DNA of 64,000 bases from Leptodontidium sp. MPI-SDFR-AT-0119. Taxonomy: Eukaryota; Ascomycota; Leotiomycetes; Helotiales; Leptodontidiaceae. The notes under the pieces were generated by a model. That model did not search any database, was not told the origin of the DNA, and saw nothing but the letters and a program-made list of their open reading frames with translations. Location: positions 1,736,001 through 1,800,000 of the forward strand of contig JAHLEZ010000004.1 in assembly GCA_020726505.1 (NCBI GenBank). The letters are read 5' to 3'. Shown here one piece after another: positions 1-11,524 of this stretch (positions within the stretch are counted from its first letter, which is position 1; each line of letters starts with the position of its first letter). A program made the position numbers and the translations under genes.

Positions 1-1362
1 GTGACAGCCGCAGTCAACGAACTTGGTCTCGATGGAGCGAGAGCGAAATGGGAAGCTCATTGGAGGAATGCAGTCAGTGAACAGGATTTCCAGTGGTTGG
101 TTAGAGAGGCTAGATGTACGAGTATCAGGTTACCGATTGGGTATTTTACGCTTGGTGAGGAGTGGTGTCGAGGGACGGAATTTGAGGCTGTAGGTGCTGT
201 GTATATGAATGCGTGGAGTGCTGTACGAGATCTCGTTGCGAGGGCTAGAGGATGGGGAATTGGAGTTCTTTTGGATTTTCATTTTGTGTATGGGGGCGCG
301 AATGGTGAGCATCATGGATGTGCGACGGGCAGGGCGGAACTTTGGGGCAATGGAACGAATTTGGAGAGGACGAGGCGGGCTTTGGGGTGGATTGCTGGTC
401 AGGCGAGGGGGATGGATGGAGTGCTGGGTCTACAGATTGTTAATGAGGCTACGCATAATGCGGAGGGGATGTATGCGTTTTATGAGGATGTTATCAGGGA
501 GGTGGCGAGGTGGGATGAGAGTCTTCCGTTGTATATCTCTGATGCTTGGGATTTGAAGACGGCTTTGGCGTGGACGAATGGTAGACATCCATTCAGCGGC
601 GCGCCGAGGAATCCAGTTCTCATCGACACGCATCGGTATTATACTTTCAGCGACAAGGATCGGAGTCAGAGCCCCCAGCAGATTATCAGCAGACTTGGAG
701 CTGAGCTCGGAGAGTTGAATGGGAAGGAAGGAAGTTTGGGGGATAGAGGTGAGGCACAGGTCATCATTGGAGAATGGAGTTGTGTTCTCGACGGCCAGAC
801 ATGGGGACGAGTCAGACCAGAAGAGAAGGATGGTCTGGTAACGCAGTTCGGTCGATCTCAGAGCCAGAAATGGCAACAGAAAGCAGGAGGCAGTTATTTC
901 TGGACGTATAAAATGGATTGGATGGATGGTGGCGAATGGGGATTCGCAGAGCAGTCCAAGAAATGGAACATCACTCCACCGCAATACCTTACTCTCCCAA
1001 CCCAGGAAGTGAGGAATCGAATTGGCGCAGCTGAGGCGAGGCGAGGAGAGTTGGCGCATACTGCTCGACAGAACCATGAAAATTACTGGAATCAAGCTGC
1101 TCCCGGAAAGCTTTTTGAACATCAGCTTTATAGCGATGGCTGGAACATTGGGTTTTCGGATGCTCAGAAGTTCTTTGGGATGAGGAGTGATGGGGCTCTT
1201 GGTGGGAATGTTGCTGCGGAGGGAGGAGATAGGATTGGTTGTTTGGAGATTTGGGTTAAGAAGAGGCTGTTGGAGTCTGGTCAGAGGGGAGAATTTGTGT
1301 GGATTTGGGAACAGGGGTTTAGAGCTGGAGTTGGGGGCTTTAATCGGTGTGTTGGTATGTGA
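1..1362 (+). CDS. GH5-like glycosidase (exo-beta-1,3-glucanase type), 5' partial
   Basis: The frame is open from base 1 to a TGA at 1360-1362, so the true start lies upstream of the window. The 453 visible residues look like a clan GH-A (TIM barrel) hydrolase of the fungal GH5 exo-beta-1,3-glucanase group. SIRLPIGYFTL near residue 41 matches the conserved barrel strand after the N-terminus. QIVNEA carries the candidate acid/base Glu149, and IIGEWS carries the candidate nucleophile Glu258. An aromatic segment (SYFWTYKMDW, about 298-307) follows and suits the substrate pocket. The last ~110 residues (KLFEHQLYSDGWNIGFSDAQ onward) form a tail beyond the barrel. The expected role is hydrolysis of beta-glucan in wall remodelling or nutrition. 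No signal peptide can be judged because the N-terminus is missing. Family call is firm; exact substrate is inferred. Confidence 0.8.
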   Translation: MTAAVNELGLDGARAKWEAHWRNAVSEQDFQWLVREARCTSIRLPIGYFTLGEEWCRGTEFEAVGAVYMNAWSAVRDLVARARGWGIGVLLDFHFVYGGANGEHHGCATGRAELWGNGTNLERTRRALGWIAGQARGMDGVLGLQIVNEATHNAEGMYAFYEDVIREVARWDESLPLYISDAWDLKTALAWTNGRHPFSGAPRNPVLIDTHRYYTFSDKDRSQSPQQIISRLGAELGELNGKEGSLGDRGEAQVIIGEWSCVLDGQTWGRVRPEEKDGLVTQFGRSQSQKWQQKAGGSYFWTYKMDWMDGGEWGFAEQSKKWNITPPQYLTLPTQEVRNRIGAAEARRGELAHTARQNHENYWNQAAPGKLFEHQLYSDGWNIGFSDAQKFFGMRSDGALGGNVAAEGGDRIGCLEIWVKKRLLESGQRGEFVWIWEQGFRAGVGGFNRCVGM

Positions 1363-2658
1363 TAGGAGGAGTGTAAGAAGGTTTTTATATGGAGAACCTA
1401 GCAAGTTTGATTTGGTTCTGGGCTTGAGGCGATGGTTGAGGGGCAAGGTCGAATTGTAAAGGAATTACGGGCAATTCACAGCAGGTTAAGCTCCTGATCG
1501 AGAGAAGAGAATGATGGGGTATAGTGTGTTTTATCTTGCTCATTTACCTACGATACGGTGTTCCTCTCCCTACCTCCGAGAATATATGACTGGACAAGAG
1601 TACCAGCCTCTCCATGAGATGGCCTCTTATTCTATCACCTTCCCTCCCGGAAATTCTCACCGTAGCCACTCAATTCTTTGGGTTTGTTGCTTTCTGAAAT
1701 GTATTCACACTCATTCAATGTTAAGTACCTCTGATCCAGTTCAATATCACTTGTCTCGATTCTGTCTTCTTTGTAACTCGGCACCTAGTTTCTATGGCAG
1801 CGCAGTCTCCTCACCTCCTCGACCCGGCAACCAAATTCAGGACCAAGATGTCGCTAACGCCTATATGTAACCAAATAAGTAGATTTTCAACATCTGGGGG
1901 CGGCCGGACGTGGTAGGCACGTCTGGTGTGCGGTCAAACCAGACTGGATCGATTGGGCCACGTCATAACCTATTAAATTAGGTTTGTAAATCTGGAACCT
2001 CCCCGCGTCACGCGGGTGAGTATCCGATTGAGTTTTGCATATTTGACATGCGGTTTGGATATTTTTAAATCAATTACTTGCTTGTTTTTTTTTAGGTGTT
2101 GATATTGTCAATGTTCCTGGCAGGAAGCGAGACTCGGCAAGTGGGTCGATGCAACAGTCACATGATCTGGATATTTAGCGGCAAAAAGAAGCCTCTTCTC
2201 GTTAACCTCCACGTTCTCAATGCAGGCTCCTGAGTGGACGATTCCATCGACCTCCCAACTACCAATCATTTGAAGCACGCGACAGTACGACCACCTCCAG
2301 AGGTACCCTGATATGTCTCGCAGGCCAGGATAGAGGGAGATACGGTAAAGTTTCGAGAGAAGCCCAAGTCTCAGGAGAGATAGCGCACCATGTGAGTGCA
2401 ACGACGTCGTTACACTTGTTTCCTTACTTCTTGGACACTTCCCTTCCACTCCTTATTATACTGCTACCACCCCCCTCAGCAAGAATCTCCTGTTTCTTGC
2501 TTCTTGCTTCTTCCCATCCTCTTCTCTCCCATACGTCAATTGCGGCTTTCTATCGTCATTTACCCTGGACTATTGATTGTCATCCGTGAAAGACCAGGGT
2601 GGAAGGAAGTTAAAGTTAATCGCGCACGAGACACTTGAACCCCTCGAGCGTATACGAA
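1363..2658. other. Intergenic region between GH5-like gene and bHLH gene
   Basis: No convincing gene was found. The part from about 2410 to 2640 is pyrimidine-rich with C- and T-rich tracts, as expected for the promoter and 5' leader of the bHLH gene that starts at 2659. Short open frames here have no recognisable content. Confidence 0.5.
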
Positions 2659-3840
2659 ATGCCTCGCCCTCAGCAACCTCCCACGCCTGCCTCCTCGACA
2701 GAGATCAAGAGCAAGGATGGATCCCATTTCTCGACTTTGCAGATGTCATTTGAACTTCCACCTCCTGCTGTAGCAGGCTCCGAGTCTCAACCCTCAAGCG
2801 CGTCCTCAGCAAAGTCCTCCTCAGCCTCCTCCTACCACCCCACCTCTCCAAAATCTCCTGCTATTCCAGCAAGTGAAGTGGTCAAGATTCGTCGACGGTC
2901 GTCTGTAGCACAAACTCCAGCAACAAAAGATGCATTTGCTCTCCCACCTCCACCTACAAGATCTCGGAAGATCATACAGATGAAGCCTCGTGGGCAGCAG
3001 GAGGATGAAGAGGCATACAATGATACTCAGAAGCCTGCCACCGGGAAGGCGGCTGCCACTACACCAAAAAAGAAACAGCCGTCCTCTACAAGCGTTGCGG
3101 GCAGGAAGATAGCAAGGAAGACCGCACATAGTCTGATTGAGCGCCGGAGAAGATCTAAGATGAATGAGGAGTTCGGTGTCTTGAAGGATATGATACCAGC
3201 CTGCACCGGAGAAATGCATAAACTGGCTATTCTACAAGTAGGCTACATTCAGATGGGTCTCGCGATCATTCGCTAACACTTAGTCTAGGCGTCTATTGAT
3301 TATGTCCGATATCTGGAAGACTGCGTATCTAAGTTGAAGGCAGAGAATAACCGTGCCAACACGACGCCAAGTACAGAACACTTTGTTCTTCCTCCACCAG
3401 CAAGTCGAGGCTCATACAGCACGCCCCGTCAATACCAACACGAGGATCAGGAGGATGTTGATATGGAAGACTCGGAGCAAGCTTCGCCCGCTTATTCTAC
3501 ACCAGTCCCGAATTCCAACCGCCCATCAGCATCTCCAGCACTTCTCCCTCAAGATTCTCGTAATCGTCAAGATTCGTACTCTTCTGTCTCTACAGATCAC
3601 CGCCACTATAGCTTCAGCACATCTCATACTACCTCGCCAGCTCTTGGCCCTGGAGCTTACGACTATGCTCGGAGTGCTGCCTCGGCTGGCTCAGCCTTGA
3701 CAAGCCCAGCATTGCTGCCGCAACGAGACCTGGACCAAGAAGCAACAGCGGCTCTGTTAATGCTGAACACTGATCGCAGAGGTACTCAAAGCAGCCTCGG
3801 TGGACGAGGAATGAGTGTCAAGGATCTGCTCAGTACATAA
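2659..3840 (+). CDS. bHLH transcription factor
   Basis: Two exons, 2659-3237 and 3289-3840, encode 376 residues. The intron 3238-3288 (GTAGGC...CTAACAC...TAG) is in phase 0 and lies inside helix 2. Joining it turns the truncated KLAILQ into KLAILQASIDYVRYLEDCV, a standard bHLH helix 2. Helix 1 with the basic region is HSLIERRRRSKMNEEF, whose His-Glu-Arg pattern fits E-box (CANNTG) binding. The rest is low-complexity Ser/Pro/Thr-rich sequence. The C-terminus ends in a short motif, GRGMSVKDLLST, which may be an interaction tail. The protein is expected to be nuclear and to bind DNA as a dimer. The start at 2659 is the first ATG in frame. Fungal relatives include developmental and metabolic regulators; I cannot assign a specific orthologue. 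Confidence 0.9.
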
Positions 3841-4527
3841 AATTCATTTTCAACTACGGTTTTATGATGTTTAATGTTTTGAATGCGATACGGCGTTTTA
3901 CGTGGAGGTGGGGAGGTCTTTTGCATGCAAATAATTGCGTTCCCAATTATCAATTGTATTGTTTTCCTGATCCTGTTTATAAACAAAATAAATTTCAACT
4001 TTCAAATAGCAGACAAACAGATCGTTCAGTGAACGGTAAGCTATCCCCTAAGTGTTCTACCAAGTTGTAGTCATCTCCAGAACCGCAACAAACATGCAAA
4101 AAATCAGACGATTCTCGGGCAAATCATTGCTTGTCTGTAGCAGTTCTCCCAGACGAGAAGACCCGCTTTATTGTACGCTCGAGAGATAGGCTCAGATGCG
4201 TTAGCTGTTCCTGTTTGATACTCTGCAATGGTAAGTCGGCACCGTTTCAGAAATCCTAGAAATGGCATGCTTGCTCGTACGATGGCCTCACTTCGCTACC
4301 ATCCGTTTCAGATGGAAGTTCAAGTCTATCGCGTGTAGACTTATCGTCTAGGAATTCTGTTATGCTCGCCACGCATGGTATCTCTCTCTTCCTCTTGAGT
4401 TTTCTGTCACTTCATTTTATTATATTTTCTTCTGATTTTCGGCTTCTCTACCTTGCATTCAGAACCGAGGAAGTGTGAAATTATACCCGCATTCGTCTAA
4501 TATTTGGTTCCATATCGTATCTTCAAC
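3841..4527. other. Intergenic region 3' of the bHLH gene
   Basis: No gene was recognised. It is AT-rich just after the bHLH stop, probably the 3' UTR and polyadenylation zone. A T/C-rich tract around 4380-4450 probably belongs to the promoter of the next gene. Confidence 0.4.
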
Positions 4528-5063
4528 ATGTCGAGTAACAACACAACGTCAAAATCCGCTCCAAAACAACAACCGCCAACACCGAAATCCTCTCAAAATA
4601 CCGTCAACAACAAAGACTCACTCCTCTTCTCGTTACCGCTGCAACTCCGTCCCGGCGGTCAAGAAGATTCAGATATCTCTTCTAATGCAGGCTCGTCTTC
4701 TTCTTCTAGTAGACGGAGACGGAATAGGAGGAGGAATAGGAATAAGAACGCTGCTTCGTTGTTAGGCGCCGAAGAGGGTGCGACTGGAGGTGTTATTGGG
4801 ATTGGGACGGCGCAGAAAGGTGGTCTGAACCAGAAGGAGAAGGAGAGGGAGGAGAAGGGACCAGTCAGATTGGAGATTGGCCTTGATTTGGACCTGGAGC
4901 TGGAATTGAAGGCTAAGATTAGAGGGAAAGTTACTTTGAGTTTGGTGTGAGTACTCTCTCTCTCTCTCTCTCTCTCTCCAGTTACGGAGTGCTGGACGTT
5001 GGAATTTTGGAATTGTATTGAATCGGAATGCTGACTTGGAGCTTGCGAACTCGCAGGCAATGA
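4528..5063 (+). CDS. Small hypothetical protein with charged repeat-like C-terminus
   Basis: The ATG at 4528 opens a frame of about 140 codons. The N-terminus is Ser/Gln/Pro-rich, followed by a Ser run and a strongly basic patch (RRRRNRRRNRNKN). The C-terminus has alternating acidic and hydrophobic residues (LEIGLDLDLELELKAKIRG). Unspliced, the frame stops at 4948-4950. A GTGAGT donor at 4947 and an acceptor at 5055-5056 after a CTGAC branch would instead splice 4528-4946 to 5057-5063 and end one residue later (...LSLVQ). The putative intron starts with a (CT)n microsatellite. Many fungi have small proteins ending in a similar amphipathic LDLNLEVEV-type segment, but I know no function. The conserved-looking tail supports a real gene. 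Confidence 0.55.
4954..4979 (+). repeat. (CT)n microsatellite
   Basis: An uninterrupted CT dinucleotide tract of about 24 bases lies just 3' of a GTGAGT donor, inside the probable intron of the small hypothetical gene. Confidence 0.9.
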
Positions 5064-6174
5064 AGCGTTGAGAAGACACTTGATATACCAAAACCACCAT
5101 CACCACATGCGAGAGAGATGCAATTCGAAGGACAGAAAGAGATGGAGGTTTTTGATATGTGTTTTATCCGGTTGGGAGATTATTCTTTTGAGAGGAGGTG
5201 GTTGGATAGAGATGTTTCTAGGAGATTGACAGCGGTGGTTATGTGTGGGATTCTGATATCGGGGATGTTGCTTGGGATGCTGGTGGGGTGGGTTGTGAGG
5301 GGAAGGACTTGGAGGGGAGGTTGTGGTGGAGTTGGAGTTGGAGTTGGGGTATTGTAAAAGCATTGTCTGGGATACTGGTATGATGGGTAGGCAAGCATCT
5401 TGGTGGGATATGAAAACTGTTGACTTAATAATGAAACAAGTTCTATCATATCCCTTGGCCTTGGGAGTCTTCGAAGCAATCGAGGATGAAGCCTGGGTCA
5501 AGCGAATTTGACGGGACTAGCTCGGGGAAGCACATTGACTTCAGGTACCCCAAACTCCTATTCTTCATATTTTACAGGTTTAAAGTTGGATCAGGGTACA
5601 TATCACTCATTCCTTGCCCACGGAATGATTGGCTAATTGGTTGCAAAAGATTGTTGCTCTGATGCCAGAAGCCGATGACAAGCTGTTGGTTGTGTGACTG
5701 GTCATAATTTCCTCCTTCTTTCACTCTCATTACCCTCTCGTCGGTTATATGACGATTAGTTTTCATAGTTTGCAATCTCTTGAATTTTGACAACTGATTG
5801 ACGAGATGGCTGATTACATCCTTAAATATCTCTCGTTTCTCGATACTTGGGTAGTTATTACATTGAGTCAAAGAGGGTTACTTCCTCTTTCAAAGTCAGG
5901 AAGACATGATGCAGATGCAACGTCCCGCAAGTCAGTCACGGCACATCTTCTTTCTCCCTCAGTACTCCCACTCAGATACACAACATATTGTCAACAATCG
6001 AGCCATCCAATGAAACCTCCGTCACAGTTCCAGAAGTCGCCACCTCTCATGTCTTGATCATTGCCCCCTCCCCTCCTTCTCGGTAACCAATTCTCTCCCA
6101 GCCTTCAATTCACAATCTAATTCGTCTTACACTGATCGATCTTGAAATCTTAATCTGGAGACAAGACCGTCAAC
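5064..6174. other. Intergenic region upstream of the P450 gene
   Basis: No supported gene. One plus-strand frame at 5118-5357 encodes a possible membrane helix followed by a Gly-Val run, but it lacks further support. Pyrimidine-rich sequence at 5950-6110 probably belongs to the P450 promoter and leader. Confidence 0.4.
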
Positions 6175-8012
6175 ATGGGACTGTTCCAGGTCGCTGCTGT
6201 TGGGATTCTTACGTATGCTCCGCTTGTAACTGCTTTTGTAAGTTTTCCCGTCTTCTACAAAGCTCAAAACTCTCAACTGGAAATATTGCTCACCCACCCA
6301 GTTTACACTTTACCTCGTAGGGGTTGCAGTTTACAGACTCTACTTCCACCCTCTCGCCAAGTATCCGGGGCCACCTCTTTGGAGAGTCACCAGGTTACCG
6401 TCCGCGTACCATTTCGCCATTGGGAGACTCCCGTATAAGATTGCCGAGTTCCACGATCGCTACGGACCAGTTGTGCGCATCTCTCCCAATGAGCTGAATT
6501 TCAACGTCGAGGAGGCATGGCTCGATAGTGAGTATTCCCCAGTCCACTTCGACCCCTGCTGCAACGAGGTTACTACTGCTCAGTATACCTTCCAGCGCTG
6601 CTGTCTCTCAGAATTTGACGTAAAAGAAGGAACGCTGACTGGAGTGGTGTTCCAGTATATGGAAAACCTCCGTCACGAAATACGCAGTTGCCAAAGGACC
6701 AAGATCAGTTCATAGCAAACCCCAACGGCCCACGGGGACTTTTACTTGAACCCGATGATGATGTTCACGCAAGACACAGGTAATTACTTTCACGACTGTC
6801 GGAAGTAAGTATGTAGACTAACTACACCAGACGCAACCTCGCCCCTGGCTTTTCTGAGAAGATTCTTCGGGAGCAAGAACCATTGATCACTAAATACTTC
6901 GATCTTCTCATTCAAAGACTGCGTGAGAAGTCTGACAGTCCAGTTAATATGGTTGAATACTTTGAGTTTGCTACAGTGGACATCATTAGCGACCTGACAT
7001 TCGGAGAGTCTTTTGATTGTCTCGAGAAATTGGAGATACATGTGAGCCAATCTAGTCACCACTTCAAGAGTGCTTGCTGATCGCTTGAGTAGCTTTCTCT
7101 TCAGCTTCTTCACCGTGCAGGAAGAGCCATTGCAATTCTCGGGCTCATGCAGAAGTTCTATCCACTCAACAAGATCTTCTTGGCTTTCTTTGCACACTAT
7201 GCTCGAGATGAAGAGATGAGATTTAGGACACTGATAAGGGAGAAGCTACTTAGTAGACTAGAGCTACCTGACCCACGTCCAGATATGTGAGTCTATCGCA
7301 AATACGGCAACTGCTTCGCTGACTTGAAAGTGTTTGCTATTCACAGAAGCGCCTCAACACAAAAGAAGGGATGATGTTCGATGAACTCACAGAGACTGGT
7401 GGTCTACTGATAGCTGCCGGGTCGGAAACAACTGCCAGTCTCCTCTCAGGAGTTACATACCACCTTCTCACAAACCGATCTATCCTCGCCAAGCTCACAG
7501 ATGAAGTCCGGAATGCCTTCAAGAAAGAATCCGAGATCACAATGATCAGTGTCAACAGCCTCGAATACTTATTGGCAGTCCTGAACGAAGCTCTGTGTAT
7601 ATACCCACCTGTGCCAGGTAATCTCAACAGGATCACCCCTCCGGAAGGATGCATGGTTGCAGGCAGGTTCATCCCAGGGAATACCTACATAGCCGTCAAT
7701 CAATGGGCTGCTTCACATTCATCTGCCAACTTCAAAAGACTATACGACTTCATCCCCGAGCGTTGGATGGGAGCGCCTGAGTTCAAAGAAGATAAACGGA
7801 GGGTCGTGAATCCGTTTAGTGTCGGTCCGAGGAATTGCATTGGTAGGAATTTGGCGAATGTTGAGATGAGGGTCATATTGGCGAGGATGGTGTTTAATTT
7901 TGATATGGAGCTCTGTGAGGAAAGTAGGGGTTGGTTGGGTGCGATGAGGATGTATTTGCTCTTCGAGGGGAAACCGCCGTTGATGGTGAAATTGACACCG
8001 GTTGCTTCCTAG
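6175..8012 (+). CDS. Cytochrome P450 with a Cys in place of the ExxR arginine
   Basis: Six exons (6175-6237, 6302-6527, 6656-6779, 6831-7041, 7105-7286, 7331-8012) encode 495 residues. The protein has an N-terminal membrane anchor, a proline-rich hinge (HPLAKYPGPPLW) and RYGPVVRISPNELNF, typical of fungal microsomal P450s of the CYP58/CYP65-like kind. The I-helix is AAGSETTAS, the PERF-type motif is FIPERWMG, and the haem loop is FSVGPRNCIG with Cys438 as the iron ligand. The K-helix ExxR reads NEALCIYPP: Glu355 is present but the invariant Arg is Cys358 (TGT at 7596-7598, one C-to-T step from CGT). This may make the enzyme misfolded or inactive. The acceptor at 7330 is needed to keep frame; the nearer AG at 7346 shifts it. 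No biosynthetic neighbours are visible, so no pathway is assigned. Confidence 0.85.
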
Positions 8013-8740
8013 GCTATTGAATTGGTGGTTTCTTCGGCTACTCTAGAGAGTAGAAGATCATTTAATGAAGGGTAATAACACAATTGGCGTTTAATTTACT
8101 TCTATCTCATTTATTTGCCTTCGCAGAGTGCCAGTGTCTTCTCACCTCAGAACACAGCTTGTAAATCCACTTTTCGCTTAGCCAAGTCAACAAAACACAG
8201 ATAGAAACACTTTTGAATGATCCTTCTGAGCCATAAATAATTGTAAGTCTGAACTGTGCTAGCTATCACGCTATTTTGGGCTTTCCCGCGAACTCCGAAT
8301 ATCCTCTTATCTCATCTCGTCTCCAAAATCATGCCACTCAATGCACCAGCGCCAAAAAAATCCTCAGCCTCGGCAAATTTCTACAGGTCTTCAAGACTGA
8401 TTGCAAAGCCATTTCGTTTTCTCGGAAATCCACTTCTCGTATCGATTCAATCAAGAACCACTCAAAATTTTCTACACTCAAGTAACCGTCCACGTAAAAA
8501 AAATCCCCAAAGAGAAGTTCTCGAAGAGTCACTGGGAGTAGTGAAAGCACTAATGTGGCGGGAAGGCATATGCAAGGCTACCTCGCAGCCTGACGCACGG
8601 GCCAAGCAAAAATATTCCAGCCCAGCCCGTCGCAAAACTTCCAATTCGCATCCAGTGCCAATCTAATCGCATCCCTCATCCCATCCCATCACATCACAAC
8701 CCCGCCATAAATTCCTCTCTCTCTTCACAACAAAACAAAA
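8013..8740. other. Intergenic region between P450 and RRP1
   Basis: No gene was recognised. Frames at 8256-8666 show no family signature. The last 80 bases before 8741 are C/A- and CT-rich, as expected for the RRP1 leader. Confidence 0.4.
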
Positions 8741-9546
8741 ATGGCGACCGATATCCAGCAAACCCCATTCGTCAAGCAGCTCGCTGCCAATGGTAAATCG
8801 CTCTTCACATATTTAAATTGGAGTCTGGTGTAGTGTAGTTTAATAGAAATTCCAGCTAACACACACTCACCATCACAGACCGACCAACCCGCGACGCAGC
8901 CCTCGACTCCCTGCGTACCTACCTCTCCGGCAGACGCGAACTGCCCGCTCTCGAGCTCCTCAAACTCTGGAAAGGGCTCTTCTACTGCATGTGGATGTCG
9001 GACCGACCACGCACGCAACAAGCACTCGCCAATTCCCTCGCAGACCTGGTTGCCGTCCTGCCTCTCGCGAGCGTGATCCCGTTCTTGAGAGCCTTCTGGC
9101 AGACGATGCAGAGGGAGTGGACGAATATCGATGTGCTGCGGATGGAGAAGTTCTTGCTGCTCGCGAGACGGTATCTGGGTGCGACGTTTAAAGTGTTGAA
9201 GGACGGAGGGTGGGAGGAGGAGTTGGTGAGGAGCCATGTGGAACTTTTGCAGGAGGGGCCGTGTAATGTCGAGGATGTGAGGGTGCCGAATGGGATGCGC
9301 TTTCATGTTATTGATATTTATGTGGATGAGTTGGAGAGGGTGGGGTTGTTGCAGGAGGAGGGGAGGGACGAGATTCTTGAGAGAGTGTTGGTTCCTCTGA
9401 GGGCGTTGCAGAAGGGGAGCCCGACGAAACCTGTTAGGGTTAAGGCGAAGGAGGCGTTGGAGGATGAGCGGTTACCTGGGAATGAGAAGGTTGAGGGAGA
9501 GGAGGCATCCAAAGAGGATGATGGATGGGGAGGCTTTGAAGATTGA
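8741..9546 (+). CDS. RRP1: Ribosomal RNA processing protein 1 (Rrp1/Nop52 family)
   Basis: Two exons, 8741-8792 and 8879-9546, encode 239 residues. The first exon gives MATDIQQTPFVKQLAAN. The phase-1 intron (GTAAAT...GCTAACAC...CAG) rejoins it to DRPTRDAALDSLRTYLSG, the opening of the Rrp1/Nop52 domain. ELLKLWKGLFYCMWMSDRPRTQQ and the following helices match the family core, which acts in the nucleolus in 60S pre-rRNA processing (ITS2 side). The C-terminus is acidic and ends in WGGFED. The length matches compact fungal Rrp1 proteins. The ATG is the first in frame and sits in an A-rich leader (AAAACAAAAATGG). Family identity is secure. Confidence 0.92.
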
Positions 9547-9788
9547 TCATCTGAGTCTGAAAATTGCTTCTTTGGTTTTTACTCGTCACGCATTTATGAA
9601 TGGTTACGGCATTGGCAAGGCGTTCAGGTCAAATGCATCATTCTACTTTTGCTTCTTATACAGAATGTACTTACTCCATGCTTAATTTCGCGTCAGCGAT
9701 CCACCTCTTGGGTATCGAAAGAGAACTAGCTGTTCAGACAAAAAACGCCCCTAATATCCCAATGTGCAAGACAACACCAAATGAGAGA

Positions 9789-11524
9789 TCAAATAGGCCC
9801 AGGAGCCTCGTACATATGCCCGGATTTTGAGAGTACAGTGCCTAGTCCCTTGTGGACCTCCGCCTGGAATGGTTGGAACGGAACACGCTCGCCGTCTATG
9901 CTAATGAAACCATCCTCTTGGTTCTTGGGGATGATGCGGTACCCGAGAATTTTGCGGTACCAGACTCCTGGCATGTCGAAGAAGTTGCCGTTTTCTACGG
10001 CAAACATCATTTTCATGGCGTGTAAGCGGCTGATGTCACCGTTGATGCAGACCAGATCCATGAAACCATCATTGGGTAGCGCAGGTGAGAAGAAGTTGGC
10101 ATCTGCAGCCATGTACGCCATCTGAGAGTGTTAGTGTTGGAAAGCAAGTGGGTTGGAAACTAGAACTTACATTGCCGCAATAGAAATTCCCTAATTTGTC
10201 GTATGGCACCAATTCCCATCCATCAGGTAGCTTGTCGTTGATAGTTCCGTATCTCAACGGTGGTAAACTGTCGTCGTTGCTGCCACTGCCGGTACTTGCT
10301 GAAGCATCATCCTCCAAGAGATGATGCGATCTGTAACCCCTTCGCTCACTTGCGGGCTCAAAATTGCTCTGCTCTCGCTTGTAGTGCTCCCTGATAGCTT
10401 GCTTGTCGTCAATGGCAACTTTGATAGCAATGTCACAAGGATATACCGTTTTGTTTATCAGTCGAACGAGGAATCCATAGGTGAACCTTTGTCCTCCCAA
10501 GAACCGCAAGTGCTCAGTCGCCAGATCGGACTCTGCTACGATTCCAACTGACTGTGACAGGAAACTGAGTGTCCGGGTATCGCCTTGAGTGATTGAAATC
10601 AGATCCAGAGGTGTCGGTATGCCCTTGATGATGGCCAGCGTCGCCAAACTAGGACTGTCCGTTCCCGTCAAGTTACAGCTCATGGCGTTCCCACTTCCTC
10701 CTGGGATATTGACCACTGCAATCTTGGACAATGCCTTCTTAGCATCCGTTCTCTTTCCCAGTCCATTGAAAACTTCATGGGGAAGTCCATCTCCAGAAAC
10801 GGAAGCAATCACATCAAAAGCCTCAATATCCAACTTCTCCGAGATCAACACGGCTTCACCCCTGTACGTTGTCTTCACCATATCAATAGTACAATTTGCC
10901 GCCTTCAACAGAGGCTCAGCATCCCGGTGATACCATTTCTCAGCGCTCCCTTTCCCGCTGTGAGGGTTGACCAGCACCTTCACGCGTTTTCTCCTCTGCG
11001 ATTCGCCGTACGAACGGTCCAGAAGCCTGTAAATCCACTTGTTCACAAACTCGACCATCTGATATTCCACTGGGTACTTCAAGGTAGCAGCACGAACGAC
11101 CTTCTTCGATACAGGCGACGCATACTGCAACGTAAGTTCGGAGTCCTTTAGTTCGGCCCATAGGACGTTGTAAAATGGAATCGCGCGAGTATTGGCAGTA
11201 CCTGTAAGATTCTTGTCAGCAAATTAAACATCCACAGGGCGGATGCTACAGAGGCGTACCCGATGGCCAGAGCCCGCAGCAATTACTCCCAGCTCTCTGT
11301 TCGTTTTCTTCATCTGCCAGGAATTATTAGAGGGTTGTCCCACTGGTAAAAAGACGGCAGAGCTCACCTAGTACAATGAGAGAGTCCGTCCCTAGAGTCA
11401 GAGACACATTCCTGCCCAGTGCCAAGGTTGCATTTGCAGCGAACGAGTTACCGCGACCTGCATCGTCGAAGGAAGTAGCAGGGTCGACAAAAGGATTGTC
11501 GGAGGGCGCTGAAGTGGTCGTCAT
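9789..11524 (-). CDS. Sphingoid long-chain base kinase (LCB4/LCB5 family)
   Basis: Four exons on the minus strand (11524-11368, 11313-11260, 11201-10171, 10121-9789) encode 524 residues; every junction keeps frame. The protein belongs to the diacylglycerol-kinase catalytic superfamily. VLVNPHSGKGSA is the first nucleotide-binding motif, SVSGDGLPHEVFNGL is the SGDG signature, and NIPGGSGNAMSCNLTG is the GGSGNA motif. NFFSPALPNDGFMDL near the end is the C-terminal D-G element. The expected reaction is ATP-dependent phosphorylation of phytosphingosine/dihydrosphingosine at membranes. An insertion of about 40 Ser/Asp-rich residues (HHLLEDDASASTGSGSNDD) splits the domain, as is common in fungal enzymes. 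The N-terminal exon carries NPFVDP and a beta-strand segment (LGRNVSLTLG). The two small upstream exons were found by splice logic and give IPFYNVLWAEL, a family hallmark. Confidence 0.92.

Noticed and set aside
430..1446. 338-codon open frame opposite the GH5-like gene
   Set aside because: It is the antisense shadow of a strongly biased coding frame; the peptide is Pro/Ser/Leu-rich with no domain, while the plus frame has both catalytic Glu motifs.
5118..5357. 79-codon frame with a possible membrane helix and a Gly-Val run
   Set aside because: Gly-Val tail arises from GT-rich simple sequence; no family, splice support or conserved motif.
7347..7374. Apparent frameshift in the P450 gene
   Set aside because: It appears only if the acceptor at 7346 is used; the acceptor at 7330 restores the frame.
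8256..8666. 136-codon frame between P450 and RRP1
   Set aside because: Low-information composition and no family features; lies in the probable RRP1 promoter.
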